A model generated the notes under the pieces. The model had not been told where the DNA came from and searched no databases. It saw only the letters and a list, made by a program, of their open reading frames with translations. Below are positions 23,804 through 32,840 of a stretch of DNA of 34,447 nt, piece by piece. This DNA comes from an uncultured Treponema sp. Its GTDB lineage: Bacteria > Spirochaetota > Spirochaetia > Treponematales > Treponemataceae. The position numbers and the translations under genes were made by a program. How positions within the stretch are numbered: the first letter of the stretch is position 1; every line of letters begins with the position of its first letter. The DNA lies in contig CALINC010000136.1 of assembly GCA_938045195.1 (NCBI GenBank), forward strand, positions 1 to 34,447. The letters run 5' to 3'.

Positions 23804-25570
23804 TTATAATTTTACTCTAAACAATAATTTTACAAATTCATTGACAGATTTTTTAAAATTCGTTTTATCATGTTTTTCGATTTTAAAATTTTTAGTAAAA
23901 AGATGGTAACCGTTTTTACCAGTGAGTTTTAATGTCAAAATATCTTTGGTAAATTTTATTTGCAATTCAAACGGAGAGTTGGAGTCTATAATAAAACGAG
24001 AAGAATGTAAAATAGAATTAATATCTTTGGATTTTATTTTTATGTTTTGTGCATTTTGCAGATTGAGCTTTATCGGCAATTTAATATCATAGTCTAAAAA
24101 AGCAGCCGGATTTATTTCATACAAAGATTCCGAATAGAGGTAATATAATTGCAGTGATTTATTTTTTGCAATTTTCATTCCTTCTGCATATAATTCCGTA
24201 AGAGGCTGCCGTTCCCATACGGGATCCATTTTTGATATTCCTTTATTTAACATATTTAAATCTTTTTCGATAATGGCTTTTTCGGCAATATATCCGCCGG
24301 CACTTTTGGGAACAAATTCCGTTTCAATTTTTTCGGCGCATTCAAAATACTTTAATGCTTTTTTTCCTTTATTTTTAAATGCTATATAATAAAAGGCATT
24401 TATGTGCAATGAGTATGAAGCGTCTGCTAAAAAATATGCATCATGCCTTTTATATTCTTTTGCAACTTTTAGTGTATAAACCCGGCAAACCGAATCATAG
24501 TATTTATATTTTAATCTGTAATTTATTTTAGTATAAGCGGTTTTAATCCAATCACCGAAGCCTAAAGTCAATTTTGTCTTTTCAAAATTATATTTTTGTT
24601 TATAAAATTTTTTCAGTATATCATAAATATTGCTTTTAAATTCATTTACACTCAAGCCGTAATTTGAAATCCACGCTTCGTTTGTATTCTTAATTATTCC
24701 CAAAAGATATTTTTCTGCATTTTCAAAATTACCGGTGGATAAAAATGTGTTTACAACACTTAAATTTGCAAGAGGCGTATCGTCAAGGTTTGATGCAGAT
24801 AAATATGCCTTTAAGGCTTCAGAAAAATTATTTTTGCGCTCTTGTAGTTCTCCGATTATCATATAACCGGAATTACGTTCCTGCATTTTTAATGCGTTCT
24901 CAGCATCATCAAGTGCTGCTTGAAAATTATAAAATTGACTTTCCAATATTGCCTTATTATAATAGTAAATGGACGCAGAATATTTTTTATTTCCTGCTTC
25001 TGCAAGTTTGATTGCAGTTGTATAATATTTTTTTGCATTTGCATAATCGAATATTTCGCTATATAATGTCCCCAGAGAATTACATACTGAAATATGATTG
25101 CCGTATTCTTTTATGTTTTTTAAAAGATAATCAATACCTTCATTTGTTTTATGGCATTTAAAACAAAGCCAGCCGTAGTTTGAAGCCGCGTATCTATCAT
25201 CCGGAATAAAGTGTAAATATTCTTTGATATAATATAAGGCTTCTTCATCTTTATTTAATGCAGCGGAGGCATTAGAGGCATAGAATAAAAGTTCCGTATT
25301 ATATTTATTTATAGCAAGCCCTTTCTTAAAAATTTTATATGCAGGCCGGTATAAACTTTTATCATAGTATATAATTCCAAGTTTTAATAAAAGATTTGCG
25401 TCGTTCGGGAATTGTTTTATACCGTCCTGCAAAGTTGATAAAGCCTTTTCCCAGTTCTCAGCGGCGGCGGCTTCATCTGCAATAGCCGCAATTTCGTTTG
25501 GAGTTTCCGCATTGCATAAAGAAAGTAAAACAAATAAAAATATACAAGTAAAAACTTTTTTTAAATTCAT
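23804..25570 (-). CDS. secreted tetratricopeptide-repeat protein
   Basis: 588 aa. A signal peptide (MNLKKVFTCIFLFVLLSLCNA, about residues 1-21) precedes TPR-type helix pairs over about residues 25-300 (e.g. ALSTLQDGIKQFPNDANLLL, GIIYYDKSLYRPAYKIFKKG). The C-terminal half has no recognised domain and ends in a beta-rich segment. It begins 2 bp after the transglutaminase stop. A Cys at about position 19 could be a lipobox residue, but the sequence around it (LSLCNA) is not a strong match. It is probably a periplasmic scaffold for the MoxR locus, inferred from context. Confidence 0.85.
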   Translation of the reverse strand: MNLKKVFTCIFLFVLLSLCNAETPNEIAAIADEAAAAENWEKALSTLQDGIKQFPNDANLLLKLGIIYYDKSLYRPAYKIFKKGLAINKYNTELLFYASNASAALNKDEEALYYIKEYLHFIPDDRYAASNYGWLCFKCHKTNEGIDYLLKNIKEYGNHISVCNSLGTLYSEIFDYANAKKYYTTAIKLAEAGNKKYSASIYYYNKAILESQFYNFQAALDDAENALKMQERNSGYMIIGELQERKNNFSEALKAYLSASNLDDTPLANLSVVNTFLSTGNFENAEKYLLGIIKNTNEAWISNYGLSVNEFKSNIYDILKKFYKQKYNFEKTKLTLGFGDWIKTAYTKINYRLKYKYYDSVCRVYTLKVAKEYKRHDAYFLADASYSLHINAFYYIAFKNKGKKALKYFECAEKIETEFVPKSAGGYIAEKAIIEKDLNMLNKGISKMDPVWERQPLTELYAEGMKIAKNKSLQLYYLYSESLYEINPAAFLDYDIKLPIKLNLQNAQNIKIKSKDINSILHSSRFIIDSNSPFELQIKFTKDILTLKLTGKNGYHLFTKNFKIEKHDKTNFKKSVNEFVKLLFRVKL

Positions 25571-25572
25571 TG

Positions 25573-27549
25573 TTAGGTATTCTCCTTAATTTTAATATGT
25601 TTTAATAATGACATAGCGTCTTTTGCATCTTGCAAAGAACATTTAGGAGCAAACTTTGCTTTTTTTACAAGCGAGTTCATTCTATATATTATTTCGGCAT
25701 CGGAGTTTTTATTTTTACGTTTATCGAAAAGTTTCCCCGCCGTTAAAATAATTTTTCTATTGTTTTTAGAAAATTTTAAAATTAAATACGGATAGAATTT
25801 ATAAAAACATAAAGAGAGAGCCAAAATAATAAAAAGGGATATTATCAAAAGCGAAATATGTCTTTTAAAAAACTTTTTAATATAATCGCCTGCCGTTTCA
25901 GGAGCAGCATCTTCTTCAATTTCAGAAAATTTTATTTCACTGCGGTTTTCCAATATTTCGCTTAATAAAGAATTAAATTCTTCTCCTCCTGCATTCATTT
26001 GAAAATTTAAATTTTCACCGTCTGCAAGTATTTGAGCGGTAGCATCAAAACTTACCCAGCCTATAGACGGAAAAAAAACTTCAGTCCATGCGTGTGCCAT
26101 ATTCGCACGTACCGGATAATAATTCATAATTCCTGATTCAGGTTGAACAAAAAAACCGACAGCGATACGGGCAGGGATTCCTAAACTTCTCAACATTAAT
26201 GCAAAAGAAAAAGCAAAATATGTACAGTATCCTTTTTTTGCTTCGGTTAAAAAATATTTTAACTGGTTTCCGTCTAATGCTTTACCGGGTTTTAACGAAT
26301 ATCTAAAGTCTCCGTTTGTAAAATAATTTTGCACTGCAAGTACTTTATCTAAATATGCAGGGACGTTTTGCGTTAATTCTTCGGCTTTTTTATGAACTAA
26401 ATCAAAAGTTTTTTTATCTATTTGAGTATAAAATTTTAAATCATTATAAGTTAAGCCCTCTGTAGGAGAACCCGTCGGAGGTGTGCCGCCATAAATATCT
26501 TCTGCAAATGAATAAATAGCACTGCTGATAACTTTATAACCGCCGTTAAATTTTTTACTATTCCAGATATTATACGGAACAACTTTTATAGGATAATCCA
26601 TTGCAATAAATGATGACGGCGATAAGTTTACAAAAAAATATTCCTGCTCAACATCTTCCCGTAAAGTAAATTCATGATGCGGAATTTCTTTTTTTGTTTT
26701 AGGTAATACGGTAATTTGTGTATGCTCATCGGGAGCTTTCTTTTCATAAAACCCTTTTGCATTGTCCCAACCTGAAAGATATAATCTTCTCAACATATTA
26801 TTCGAAAACTCATTATTAAAATGTGCAACTAAAACCAAATCGTCACTCATTTTAATTTCACTTTGAAGTTTTAAATAATCCGAAAAATCAAATTGAAAGA
26901 GAGTCGGCTGCAAAAGCCCGCCGTGATTTGCAACCGAACTTTCATTATAATTTTTTAAAATGAGAATGAAAGCTGCAATTAAAAAAGGTAAAAAAAATAT
27001 AAAAAATTTTACTTGCCGTTTGTTTATTTTAAAAGATAAAAATACTCTTATAATTTCCATTAAAAAAAATATTCCGGCGAAAACCACGGCGTATATCGGA
27101 TGTTCAAAAATGGAAAGCGAATAATTAGCCTGCGTCCAAAACATTAACGAAAACAAAAAGAAAAAAAAGATAGGTTCATATCTGCGGTAATTTTCTTTTT
27201 TTAAAAATGAAACCGATGTTATAGCAATAAATAAAGTCTGTAAAAATAAAAAGGGAATAATTATTTCCAATCTTAAATAAAGAATATCGAAGATTTCTAA
27301 AGAAATTATTTTACAAATAAAAAATATACACGTCCAAAAAGTAATTCCTGCAATAGAAATTAAAAATATTGAAGAAGATAATTTTACTTTTTTTTCTTCC
27401 AGTTTAAAACATAAAAAAATAATTATAATAGACCATGCCGGCAATATAAATGCCGGTAATATCTCAAATAAAAATAGATATGGAATAACGCCGAGTAGTA
27501 CTATTGAAAATATTCTTATAATAAAATTTATTCTAAAGCGTGTAAGCAT
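25573..27549 (-). CDS. membrane protein with transglutaminase-like domain
   Basis: 658 aa. About six to seven N-terminal membrane helices (residues 10-200) precede a large extracytoplasmic region. Its transglutaminase-like core has the Cys-His-Asp triad C442 (KKGYCTYFAFSFALML), H487 (MAHAWTEVFF) and D502 (WVSFDATA). One further helix (about 565-590) and a cytoplasmic tail follow. The architecture matches TgpA-type proteins commonly paired with MoxR and DUF58. The triad is intact, so activity is plausible; the substrate is unknown. AAAGGAGG lies 5 nt before the ATG, and the gene overlaps DUF58 by 17 bp. Confidence 0.92.
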   Translation of the reverse strand: MLTRFRINFIIRIFSIVLLGVIPYLFLFEILPAFILPAWSIIIIFLCFKLEEKKVKLSSSIFLISIAGITFWTCIFFICKIISLEIFDILYLRLEIIIPFLFLQTLFIAITSVSFLKKENYRRYEPIFFFFLFSLMFWTQANYSLSIFEHPIYAVVFAGIFFLMEIIRVFLSFKINKRQVKFFIFFLPFLIAAFILILKNYNESSVANHGGLLQPTLFQFDFSDYLKLQSEIKMSDDLVLVAHFNNEFSNNMLRRLYLSGWDNAKGFYEKKAPDEHTQITVLPKTKKEIPHHEFTLREDVEQEYFFVNLSPSSFIAMDYPIKVVPYNIWNSKKFNGGYKVISSAIYSFAEDIYGGTPPTGSPTEGLTYNDLKFYTQIDKKTFDLVHKKAEELTQNVPAYLDKVLAVQNYFTNGDFRYSLKPGKALDGNQLKYFLTEAKKGYCTYFAFSFALMLRSLGIPARIAVGFFVQPESGIMNYYPVRANMAHAWTEVFFPSIGWVSFDATAQILADGENLNFQMNAGGEEFNSLLSEILENRSEIKFSEIEEDAAPETAGDYIKKFFKRHISLLIISLFIILALSLCFYKFYPYLILKFSKNNRKIILTAGKLFDKRKNKNSDAEIIYRMNSLVKKAKFAPKCSLQDAKDAMSLLKHIKIKENT

Positions 27550-28840
27550 AAAAACCTCCTTTACGCATTTCTTTTACAGTGTTTTCAATCTTTGCGTTTA
27601 GTTTGCTGTTTTGAACGGTCGTTTTCTTTTCTACTCTTGTTCTAAACAAAAAAGAGTAAATTAAATTTTTCGGATTAGTGATTTTCTGCTTTATGCCAAA
27701 ATAAAAAACAACTTTATTTTTATAATTGGAAAAATTTTTAGTTAATACGGTTGTACTTAAAAAAGCAGAGGGCATAAAAAAACATAAGAGGCTGCTTTTT
27801 TTATAAACTTCGTTATTAAAAACCGGCAAAACAAACTTTTCATTATTCAGTTTAACTTGAGGTATGCAAAACGTTCGTTTTATTTTTTCAAGTCCCTTCT
27901 TATCATCGGCTTTAATATTTTCAATATTAAATTCTCTTTTTATATTATCATAAAATAAAATAGAAAAGCTCATATTATGTTCATATAAATAGGCTGCAAA
28001 TGAAGCTGCCGTATTTATAAACTCATCATATTTTTTTTGAAAAAAAGTATTTATTTTGGCAATCTGCGGTTCTGCAATATATAAAGTAAAAAATTTTTGC
28101 GGCGGCGGGACAAAATCTCCTTGTTTGATTGAAAGCTCTTCGGTGTGAGCAAAAAGTTTCCAATTTATTTTACGTGTATCATCTCCGGGAGTATATGGAC
28201 GTACATCATATAATTCATCATTCCGTTTAAAATTACTGCGTGCATCAAATGTTTCATTCAGTATTTCCGGTAATTCGGGAAAATTTATATTTGATATACA
28301 TGGTTCTATAAAAAGTTCTTTTATATTTTTTTCTTTTTGAAAAAATCTAAAAGAAAAAAAACCGGCAATGTCGGCAAGCTCAATATATTCTTCAAAAGGG
28401 AAAAATCTGCCGCGCTCACTTTGCGGGATAGAAAAAAAAGTTTCGCTCTTATTGAGTTTAATATTAAAAATCAACTTTCTGCTTTTTATCTCTATATCCG
28501 TAAAAAAGACAAAGCAATAAAAAGAGATGACGGCAGGCATACATAAGGGAGCCCTTTTTGTTTCTTTGCCCTGTTTTGTGGGAGATATGGTAATGGTATT
28601 ATTTTTTAAACAAATTTTAAACGCAGATTTCCTCCAAACCAAAGACGTAATTATCAACGAGAAAAAAGCAAAAATAAAATAAAGAATTAAACCGGCAGCG
28701 CATACGGAAGAAAAAATTTCGCCCCGAACTAATCCCGACAAAAGCAGTAAAGATGAAAACAAAAAATAAATAATTCCTAAAAGCGTAAACTTAAATTTAA
28801 CCACAGGAGCAATATTATCATTTTTTTTTAAATAGTGCAA
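27533..28840 (-). CDS. DUF58 protein
   Basis: 435 aa. Two N-terminal membrane helices (about residues 18-35 and 42-68) and the DUF58 signature YDVRPYTPGDDTRKINWKLF, followed by ELSIKQGD. DUF58 proteins are standard partners of MoxR ATPases. The start is uncertain. The frame begins at TTG 28840, 3 bp after the radical SAM stop, with AGGA too close to it; GTG at 28804 is an alternative without a ribosome site. Codons 5-7 hold a run of nine A on the coding strand. It overlaps the transglutaminase gene at its 3' end. Confidence 0.88.
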   Translation of the reverse strand: MHYLKKNDNIAPVVKFKFTLLGIIYFLFSSLLLLSGLVRGEIFSSVCAAGLILYFIFAFFSLIITSLVWRKSAFKICLKNNTITISPTKQGKETKRAPLCMPAVISFYCFVFFTDIEIKSRKLIFNIKLNKSETFFSIPQSERGRFFPFEEYIELADIAGFFSFRFFQKEKNIKELFIEPCISNINFPELPEILNETFDARSNFKRNDELYDVRPYTPGDDTRKINWKLFAHTEELSIKQGDFVPPPQKFFTLYIAEPQIAKINTFFQKKYDEFINTAASFAAYLYEHNMSFSILFYDNIKREFNIENIKADDKKGLEKIKRTFCIPQVKLNNEKFVLPVFNNEVYKKSSLLCFFMPSAFLSTTVLTKNFSNYKNKVVFYFGIKQKITNPKNLIYSFLFRTRVEKKTTVQNSKLNAKIENTVKEMRKGGFYAYTL

Positions 28841-28843
28841 TTC

Positions 28844-29839
28844 CTAATCTTTCCAGTGCCATAACGGTTTTGAAAGAGAAGATGAAAACGTTTGCCGAAT
28901 GTTAAAATCCGGCAGCCAATCATCGGAAGGGACAAGCTCTTGATAAAAACCGTCATCAATTTGTAAAATCGATAAAAGGTCGCGCAAAATCATATCTTCG
29001 GAATTTTTTAACATGCGGTTTTCAAAAAGATTAATTTTTTTAGCATGCGGATTCGTTTTTATCGGCGTATATTGCGTCATCAGCGAAAGGAACGCTTTGT
29101 TTTTTAAATTTGCGGCAAACCATTTGAGTACGGCTTTAGTATCCTGCATCCTTGATGGTAATGCCAAGTGTCTTACAATGACACCGGATAGAAGTTTTCC
29201 GAATGGATATTTTTCTGCATTGGAGTATTCTATTTTTAAGGGAGAAAGATTCGTCATTTTTAAAATAGCTTTTACTGCAACACTCGGATAATCGGGGGCA
29301 GCGAATACTTGTGCGGCAACCTCCTTATTCAAGGTTTTTAGATCGGGAAGCCATCCGTCAACACAATCTTTCAAAAGTTCAAGGGCTTCTTCCGTTTCAT
29401 ATCCTGAAGAATTCCAGACTACAGGAATTGTCAGTCCATTTTGTTTTGCAACCCGCAGCCCCGCTGCAATTGCAGGAATTGCATGACTGCCGGTTACAAT
29501 ATTTATGTTCTCAGCATGCTCCGATTGCAGCAATAAACAAATATCGGAGAATTCTTTTAAACTTACCGCTCTGCCTATTCCACACTGAGAGATTTGATAA
29601 TTTTGACAAAAAGAACAGCGCAAATTGCAGCCGGTTATAAAAATTGTACCCGACCCGCCCGCCCCCGTTACCGGGGGCTCTTCTCCTAAATGGAGACCTG
29701 CCCACGCAATGCGCAATTCATTTGTCTCGTTACAAAAACCGGTTCTCCCTGCATTGCGGTTTACATTGCACCGTTTTGGGCACAGCACACAGCTTTCGTA
29801 TTCTTTAAAAAAAAATTCGTTACAATAATCTTTACTCAT
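28844..29839 (-). CDS. PflX-like radical SAM protein
   Basis: 331 aa. An N-terminal Cys cluster (C17, C20, C24, C36) precedes the radical SAM motif CNLRCSFC (C71, C75, C78). This layout and the glycine-rich GAGGSGTIFITG match the PflX/COG1313 group, related to pyruvate-formate-lyase activating enzymes. The reaction is unknown and no glycyl-radical enzyme is encoded nearby. It lies inside the MoxR locus, 23 bp after the TPR gene and 3 bp before DUF58. Since its spacing matches the operon, co-expression is likely. Confidence 0.88.
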   Translation of the reverse strand: MSKDYCNEFFFKEYESCVLCPKRCNVNRNAGRTGFCNETNELRIAWAGLHLGEEPPVTGAGGSGTIFITGCNLRCSFCQNYQISQCGIGRAVSLKEFSDICLLLQSEHAENINIVTGSHAIPAIAAGLRVAKQNGLTIPVVWNSSGYETEEALELLKDCVDGWLPDLKTLNKEVAAQVFAAPDYPSVAVKAILKMTNLSPLKIEYSNAEKYPFGKLLSGVIVRHLALPSRMQDTKAVLKWFAANLKNKAFLSLMTQYTPIKTNPHAKKINLFENRMLKNSEDMILRDLLSILQIDDGFYQELVPSDDWLPDFNIRQTFSSSLSKPLWHWKD

Positions 29840-29862
29840 TCTGTTTTTATAAAAGGTTCCGC

Positions 29863-31719
29863 TTATATTTTTACCCGCTTTAAAAGTTCAGCCGCATGTT
29901 GATTTTGCGGATATTTTTCTGCAATATACTGAAAGGCTCTCGCTGCTTCTTCATAATTTTTAAGCCGCATCTGCAAAATTCCTTCAATCAAAAAAGTATC
30001 TTCGTTTATTCCAAAAGTATTCCTTGCAGCTTTTAAAAGCTCTAAGGCGGTCTTCGGCTGCCGCATTTTATCCAGACAAAAAACTAAATTATGCAGTAGT
30101 ATTTTTTCTTCAGGTTTTGCCAAAAGCATTTTTCGGTATAAAATTGCCGCTTTTTGATACTGTCCGGCTTTTCGTCTAAAAAGAGCAAGATCGGGATCAA
30201 AGTTTACACCGGAAACCCGACCGTTAAGAATTTCAAGTTCATTTGCTGCTTCTTCCCAATTTTCGTATTTTTCTAAAAATTGCACAAAATCGCGGCGCAG
30301 ATATATGTTTCCGGTTTTCCGTTTAAGACAAGTTTTATATTGCTCATAAGCTTTATCATACATATCGAGATATTCATAGCAGGCAATTTTTCCGATAGAG
30401 GCTTCTTCATCTTCGTCATTTAGAAGCAAGGCTTTGTCATACCAATTTATTGCAAGTTCAGGCAGCCCTATTTTTACATACGTGCAGGCAAGCGCATTAA
30501 AAAGTGCGGCATCAGCCTTACCGTTTTTAAGTAAACCCTGAAGATGCGGAAGTACTTCTTCAGGAGGATTATCAATATGCGCTGCCGTAATTATTTTGTA
30601 ATAATAAATATCTTCGGCATCACAGAAACCTGAGTTTTCCGCCCGCAAAATTGCACTGCTTAATTCTTCCCATCTAAAAGATTCTTGCAACGTAAGCAAA
30701 ATTCCATAATGAGGATACGGATTTTGCGGCTCGTCATCGAGAGCGCATTTGTAGTGATTTAGGGCGGTGTTTATATTACCCATACGCCGTTGAGCTTCGG
30801 CAGCTAAGAGGCGTATCTCGGCATTACTTCCGAATGTTTTTATATAAATTCGAGCGGCAGTTGCAGCGCGGGAATAGTCGCCTGCTTCAAGATGTTTTTT
30901 GACTGCACCTAAAGCAAAAAATTGCTCCGAAATTCCGTCATCGGGAATTTGAATGCCCAAAGCCGCTAAATCTTCCGCCGCTTCTGCAGCATTCCCCAAT
31001 TCCATTTTAATCATTGCGGTATACCACTTTAAGGAAGAATCTTTGGGAGCAAGCATACAGGCAGCTTCATATTGTAAGAGAGCTTCTTTTAATGAACCTT
31101 GCATTTTTAGCGTATGGGCAAGATATAAACGAGGAAGAACACCATCCATTTTATTGTTTATTACAAAAGTAAACATTTGAGCGGCGAGGTCAAGGCTTCC
31201 GCTCCTAAATTCGGTTATAGCTTCTATAAAAAGTGAATTTAAGTAACCGTTGTTTAATTTAGTATCGGCGGGAGCATATTTTAACGCTTCTTCAAAGACG
31301 GCTCGTGCCAAGCGGGCTTTTTTTCCTTTTAGGTACGCCATTCCCAGCATTGCCCGCACTTCAAGTACTGACGGGTTTAAATGAAGACTTTTTTCGAGAC
31401 AATAGGCGGCTTTTTCAAATTGAGACGCAAGAATATAGTTTCTGCCTAAAAAAAACCAGCCGGCAGGGTCTTTTTCCGCCCGTTTTATATAAGAGCGCCC
31501 ATAAGCGATTGCCCGCGTAAAGTTTTTTTCCGCTGCCCAAGCCCGTGAAAGATACAAATATATTTCCGGCGAACCTTTTTTTTCAGTATCAAATGGTGAA
31601 AAATTCTCCGCAGCACCTTTTGCCGCCAAATCTTCGAGGATTTTAATTGAGGTTTTATAATCTCTCTTTTTTCCCGCTTCGACGGCTTCGGCTATAAGAG
31701 TACTTACAGACTTAGGCAT
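29863..31719 (-). CDS. cytoplasmic tetratricopeptide-repeat protein
   Basis: 618 aa, no signal peptide. TPR-type repeats run almost end to end, for example AAYCLEKSLHLNPSVLEVRA, ALLQYEAACMLAPKDSSLKW, ALNHYKCALDDEPQNPYPHY and EEAARAFQYIAEKYPQNQHA. Such proteins are protein-binding scaffolds. It starts 15 bp after pta and has no visible Shine-Dalgarno, so read-through and coupling from pta are likely. It is the first gene of the run that ends in MoxR; the second TPR protein there is exported, so the pair could act on both sides of the membrane (inference). Confidence 0.87.
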   Translation of the reverse strand: MPKSVSTLIAEAVEAGKKRDYKTSIKILEDLAAKGAAENFSPFDTEKKGSPEIYLYLSRAWAAEKNFTRAIAYGRSYIKRAEKDPAGWFFLGRNYILASQFEKAAYCLEKSLHLNPSVLEVRAMLGMAYLKGKKARLARAVFEEALKYAPADTKLNNGYLNSLFIEAITEFRSGSLDLAAQMFTFVINNKMDGVLPRLYLAHTLKMQGSLKEALLQYEAACMLAPKDSSLKWYTAMIKMELGNAAEAAEDLAALGIQIPDDGISEQFFALGAVKKHLEAGDYSRAATAARIYIKTFGSNAEIRLLAAEAQRRMGNINTALNHYKCALDDEPQNPYPHYGILLTLQESFRWEELSSAILRAENSGFCDAEDIYYYKIITAAHIDNPPEEVLPHLQGLLKNGKADAALFNALACTYVKIGLPELAINWYDKALLLNDEDEEASIGKIACYEYLDMYDKAYEQYKTCLKRKTGNIYLRRDFVQFLEKYENWEEAANELEILNGRVSGVNFDPDLALFRRKAGQYQKAAILYRKMLLAKPEEKILLHNLVFCLDKMRQPKTALELLKAARNTFGINEDTFLIEGILQMRLKNYEEAARAFQYIAEKYPQNQHAAELLKRVKI

Positions 31720-31734
31720 AAAAACGGCAATTTT

Positions 31735-32742
31735 TTATTTTTTCCCCGCCTGAACGAGGGTTACGGCAGAAGTTGTTACTATATCATCTACCGAGCATCC
31801 CCGCGACAAGTCGGAAATCGGTTTTGCAAATCCCTGCAAGAAAGGCCCTAAAGCCTCAGCTCCTGCAATGCGCTGCACAAGTTTATAACCTATATTTCCG
31901 GCTCCCAAATCCGGAAAAATTAATGTGTTTGCACGCCCCTTAACGGGAGAGTCGGCGGCTTTTTTTTGCATTACGGACGGTACTATTGCACAATCAAGTT
32001 GAATTTCGCCGTCAAATACAAAATCAGGATTTTTTTCTTTTAAAAGTTTTACAGCCTCGCGAACGCGCAAAATATTCTCGTCCTTGTCGCCTCCCGAACC
32101 TTTGGTAGAAAAAGAAAGCATTGCAACAACGGGTTCAGCACCGGCAAAGACTTTACAACTTTGAGCTGCAGAACAAGCGATGTCTACGAGCTGCTCGGAA
32201 GTAGGCGTCGGAATTACCGCACAATCCGAAAAAATAAATACACCGTTTGCACCGAGTTCCGGATTTTTTGTATCCATTAAAAAGCAAGAAGATGCTGTTT
32301 TCATTCCGGGTTGAGTGCCTACAACTTTTAACCCGGCGCGAAGAACGTCAGCGGTTGTATTTAAAGCACCCGCCACCATAGCGTCAGCCTTATTTTGATT
32401 AAGCATCATCGCTGCAAAACCGAGCGGATTACTCATTTCGATTTTTGCCTGTTCGGCAGTCATCCCTTTTGCTTTTCGTTTTTCGTAATAAGCATCGGCA
32501 AAAGAAGCAAGCCATTCCGATTTTACAGGATCAATAATGACAATACCGGATAAGTCCGTACCCGCTTTTTCGGCAGCGGCTTTTACTTCATTTTCCGCAC
32601 CTATTAGAAAAAGCTCCGAAACTAATTTTTCATCTACAATCGAGCGGGCGGCTTTTAATGTCCGCTCCTCGCATCCTTCAGGCAAAACCAAACGGTTTCC
32701 GAACTCCTTTGCCTTTTGTTTCATCTCTTGAACAAAACCCAT
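31735..32742 (-). CDS. pta: phosphate acetyltransferase
   Basis: 335 aa, the short form without the N-terminal DRTGG domain. It interconverts acetyl-CoA and acetyl phosphate. Family blocks: LVLPEGCEERTLKAA, NPLGFAAMMLNQNKADAMVAG, GTQPGMKTASSCF, MLSFSTKGSGG and DGEIQLDCAIVP, then ANTLIFPDLGAGNIGYKL. The start is the ATG at 32742 with GGGGAG 6 nt upstream; the longer frame to 32799 adds a non-family leader. No ackA is adjacent. Confidence 0.96.
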   Translation of the reverse strand: MGFVQEMKQKAKEFGNRLVLPEGCEERTLKAARSIVDEKLVSELFLIGAENEVKAAAEKAGTDLSGIVIIDPVKSEWLASFADAYYEKRKAKGMTAEQAKIEMSNPLGFAAMMLNQNKADAMVAGALNTTADVLRAGLKVVGTQPGMKTASSCFLMDTKNPELGANGVFIFSDCAVIPTPTSEQLVDIACSAAQSCKVFAGAEPVVAMLSFSTKGSGGDKDENILRVREAVKLLKEKNPDFVFDGEIQLDCAIVPSVMQKKAADSPVKGRANTLIFPDLGAGNIGYKLVQRIAGAEALGPFLQGFAKPISDLSRGCSVDDIVTTSAVTLVQAGKK

Positions 32743-32771
32743 AATATCTCCCCATAAAAAAGTTTTTTTAA

Positions 32772-32795
32772 ATGTGTGCTGTAAAACACACACAT
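32772..32795 (-). other. hairpin in the pta leader
   Basis: Minus-strand ATGTGTG/CACACAT arms (32772-32778 with 32789-32795) flank a 10-nt loop between the pta promoter candidate and its ribosome site. It could be an operator or an mRNA structure; nothing decides between these. Confidence 0.4.
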
Positions 32796-32797
32796 AC

Positions 32798-32826
32798 AAT
32801 ATATGACGTTTGAGTAAAAATGTACA
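32798..32826 (-). promoter_or_regulatory. possible pta promoter
   Basis: Minus-strand TGTACA (32821-32826) and TATATT (32798-32803) have a 17-bp spacer. The -35 matches consensus at only four positions, and it overlaps the hairpin that follows the SLBB gene. Confidence 0.45.
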
Positions 32827-32840
32827 TCCTTGTACATTTT
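32817..32840 (-). terminator. weak terminator after the SLBB gene
   Basis: A 10-bp stem AAAATGTACA/TGTACATTTT (32817-32826 with 32831-32840) with a 4-nt loop begins at the TAA of the SLBB gene. The stem is A/T-rich and the T-run short, so termination may be partial. Confidence 0.5.

Noticed and set aside
31735..32742. A pta-ackA operon
   Set aside because: The next gene is a TPR protein; no acetate kinase is encoded in the window.
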